From the NCBI GenBank assembly GCA_963719325.1, contig CAVRBW010000009.1:25110-89109 (forward strand): DNA of 64,000 nucleotides, in the 5' to 3' direction. The stretch comes from DATBLE01 sp963719325 (GTDB lineage: Bacteria > Actinomycetota > Thermoleophilia > Gaiellales > Gaiellaceae). Below the pieces are notes generated by a model, which was not told the DNA's origin, did no database searches, and saw only the letters and a program-made list of their open reading frames with translations. Position numbers and translations under genes: made by a program. Below, piece by piece: positions 62,661-64,000 of the stretch (position 1 is its first letter; each line of letters starts with the position of its first letter).

Positions 62661-63814
62661 TCGACAACCAGTTCCGGCCGACGCCCCAGTCGAGGCTCCT
62701 GCCGGCCGTGCTCGACGCGATCGAGGCAGCCGGGAAGCCCGCCGTGGTCGCGTGTGCGAACGGCAAGGTCTTCCCGATGTCCGAGTCGGACATCGAGCAG
62801 AAGATCGGCCGCGAGAACCTCGCGCGGATGGAACGCCTGGGGATCTCCTTCCACCAGAACGAGCCTCGCAATGCCGAGGCCTACACCTACGTCGGCGTCT
62901 CCTCGCGCGGAACGCCCGTCTGGTTGATGACCGCGGTCGCCGAGTGCGACCTGAAGATCACGATCGGGCAGGCCCAGTCGAACCACTGGGGCGCTGGCGG
63001 TGGAGGAAAGCTGATCCTTCCCGGCGTCGTGTCGGACGAGACGATCGAGTCGAACCACTGCGCGTTCGTCCCCTCGCCGCAGACGCACTACGGCGCCTAC
63101 GCCGGCCCGATGCGCTCCGACATCGACGAAGTGGCGACGATGTGCGGGCTGCAGTGCACGATGAACGTCGTCCTCGACACGCGCGGCCGGGTGATCGAGT
63201 GCATCTTCGGCTCCCACCCCGATGCGCATCGCCGCGCGATCGAGCGCTTCAACGAGATCTACGCCTACGAGCACCCCGGCACGCAGGCGGACATCGCGAT
63301 CTGCGGCGTGTTCGCGCCGACCGACCACCTGTTCTTCCACACGGGGTGGGGCTGCATGTCGGCCGACTTCGTGCTCAGGGACGGAGGCACGCTGATCTAC
63401 GCGTCGCCCTCCCCCGGCGTCTCGACGGCGGTCGGCGACTTCCCGGGGCTGGCGCTGATGGACCTGATGAAGCCGTACATGCCCCCGACGTCCGAGAACT
63501 ACCAGCAGGTCCTGCGCGACATCCACGCCCGGACGATCCAGATGTGGGCGGGCTGCATCTGGGTGCCGATCTACGAGGTGATGACGCGGAAGCACCTCAA
63601 GCTCGTCACGCTCGAGGACAATCTGGAGATGGCGGCCGACATCGGAATCGACGCGACGACCTCGCTCGACGACGCCTTCGCGGAGGCCCTGGGCCGCCAT
63701 GGGCCTGAGGCAAAGGTGATCGTGCTCCCGTTCGCGCGCTACCAGCTGCCGCGAAACGTCGTCCGCATGGACGCAGAGCCGCTCCGCTTCCCACAAGAAG
63801 CCCGCGTCCACTAG
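62657..63814 (+). CDS. Lactate-racemase-domain (LarA/DUF2088) protein, main part
   Basis: A 385-residue remainder of a LarA-like protein. IDNQFRPTP corresponds to the LarA SDKTRPTP motif; GGGGKLILPGV holds the lysine that carries the nickel-pincer cofactor in LarA, and SNHCAF the following histidine. C-terminal domain intact to LPFARYQLPR. Family members racemise or epimerise 2-hydroxy acids. The start given (GTG 62657) is artificial; the real start is 62409 ahead of a frameshift. It is divergent from the VOC gene and likely belongs to the same pathway. Confidence 0.8.
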   Translation: MIDNQFRPTPQSRLLPAVLDAIEAAGKPAVVACANGKVFPMSESDIEQKIGRENLARMERLGISFHQNEPRNAEAYTYVGVSSRGTPVWLMTAVAECDLKITIGQAQSNHWGAGGGGKLILPGVVSDETIESNHCAFVPSPQTHYGAYAGPMRSDIDEVATMCGLQCTMNVVLDTRGRVIECIFGSHPDAHRRAIERFNEIYAYEHPGTQADIAICGVFAPTDHLFFHTGWGCMSADFVLRDGGTLIYASPSPGVSTAVGDFPGLALMDLMKPYMPPTSENYQQVLRDIHARTIQMWAGCIWVPIYEVMTRKHLKLVTLEDNLEMAADIGIDATTSLDDAFAEALGRHGPEAKVIVLPFARYQLPRNVVRMDAEPLRFPQEARVH

Positions 63815-63917
63815 CGCGGGATGCGCCGTGGCGCCCTGGTTTTTCGCTGCGGCGCCCGACCTGTGCGGGCGCCGTCCAGGACGGTTTCTGAGGTGCGAGC
63901 GTCTGGGGAAGGGGGCG

Positions 63918-63946
63918 CACGGGGGAAACCGGCCGTTTCCCCCGTG
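63918..63946. repeat. 12-bp hairpin, GGGGGAAC family, copy 4
   Basis: Arms CACGGGGGAAAC and GTTTCCCCCGTG enclose CGGCC, about 100 bases past the LarA-like stop; it may act as its terminator. Bases 63815-64000 otherwise hold only a TACACT-like box and a possible start codon at 63992 at the very edge. Confidence 0.65.
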
Positions 63947-64000
63947 AAAGCGAGCGGAGCGAGCGTGTGGGCGCTTACACTCCCTACGTCATGCAACAAC

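Noticed and set aside
1..64000. tRNA, rRNA, integrase, transposase, prophage or plasmid genes
   Set aside because: None recognised on either strand by reading; only small palindromic repeats suggest mobility.
63992..64000. Start of a further gene at the right edge (ATG CAA CAA)
   Set aside because: Only three codons are inside the window; too little to call.

Overview
The window is visibly GC-rich throughout, with long spurious antisense frames, GTG/TTG starts and 1-4 nt start/stop overlaps. Together with the GlgE-TreS-Mak alpha-glucan route, a MutT1-like Nudix/histidine-phosphatase pair near ppk, actinobacterial-style 11-nt PHO boxes and a mycobacterial-type arsenate reductase, this points to an actinomycete, probably an environmental lineage such as Thermoleophilia (inference). 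It looks like ordinary chromosome: I found no rRNA, tRNA, CRISPR, integrase, transposase or phage gene. Genes are packed so tightly that no gene-free stretch exceeds about 230 bases.

Layout. 1-1.6 kb: small membrane protein, flavodoxin-like protein, MscL channel. 1.6-16.4 kb: alpha-glucan/trehalose block (glgX, treZ, MFS exporter; glgB, mak, treS, glgE; malQ) with a pore protein lacking the K+ filter and a PHP-domain protein. 16.4-19.1 kb: unrelated small genes and an orphan response regulator. 19.2-28.1 kb: polyphosphate and phosphate signalling block (CYTH-CHAD, Nudix, SixA, ppx, ppk, response regulator, soluble histidine kinase, DUF47/PhoU-like, Pit). 28.1-31.7 kb: first arsenic block (DUF2180, ArsR, ArsP-like permease, thioredoxin-like, ACR3) and two tiny ORFs. 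31.8-37.2 kb: pstS, pstA, pstC / pstB, phoU, phoU. 37.2-41.9 kb: CapA-like protein and a CoxS-L-M type molybdenum hydroxylase. 41.9-45.4 kb: second arsenic block (ArsR, ArsM, aquaporin, ArsC, ArsR, CDF-like). 44.7-51.2 kb: glycolate oxidase glcDEF and malate synthase. 51.2-52.2 kb: lipoprotein and nitroreductase. 52.3-62.3 kb: a tight one-strand block of eleven genes (quinone-reductase-like, cupin, PEP-hydrolase-like TIM barrel, Tm-1-like protein, beta-propeller lipoprotein, LivFG, binding protein, LivMH, VOC protein), with a frameshifted LarA-like gene divergent from it.

How the parts work together. The glucan block can turn trehalose into maltose-1-phosphate and then glucan (TreS, Mak, GlgE, GlgB) and trim or recycle glucan (GlgX, TreZ, MalQ). 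Five sets of tandem 11-nt repeats resembling PhoP sites lie before CYTH-CHAD, ppx, the response regulator/ppk pair, pstS and the pstC/pstB divide, so polyphosphate storage, high-affinity phosphate uptake and the two-component system look like one Pho regulon. Arsenic genes flank it, which makes sense because arsenate enters through phosphate transporters. Glycolate oxidase plus malate synthase would carry glycolate to malate. The eleven-gene Liv/Tm-1 block has no function I can assign and is the best candidate for an undescribed pathway.

Two families of dispersed palindromes (one centred on AGGGACTGTCCCT, one on GGGGGAACC..GGTTCCCCC) recur across the window, sometimes inside genes. At least two genes (LarA-like, lipoprotein) carry probable single-base frameshifts that may be assembly errors.
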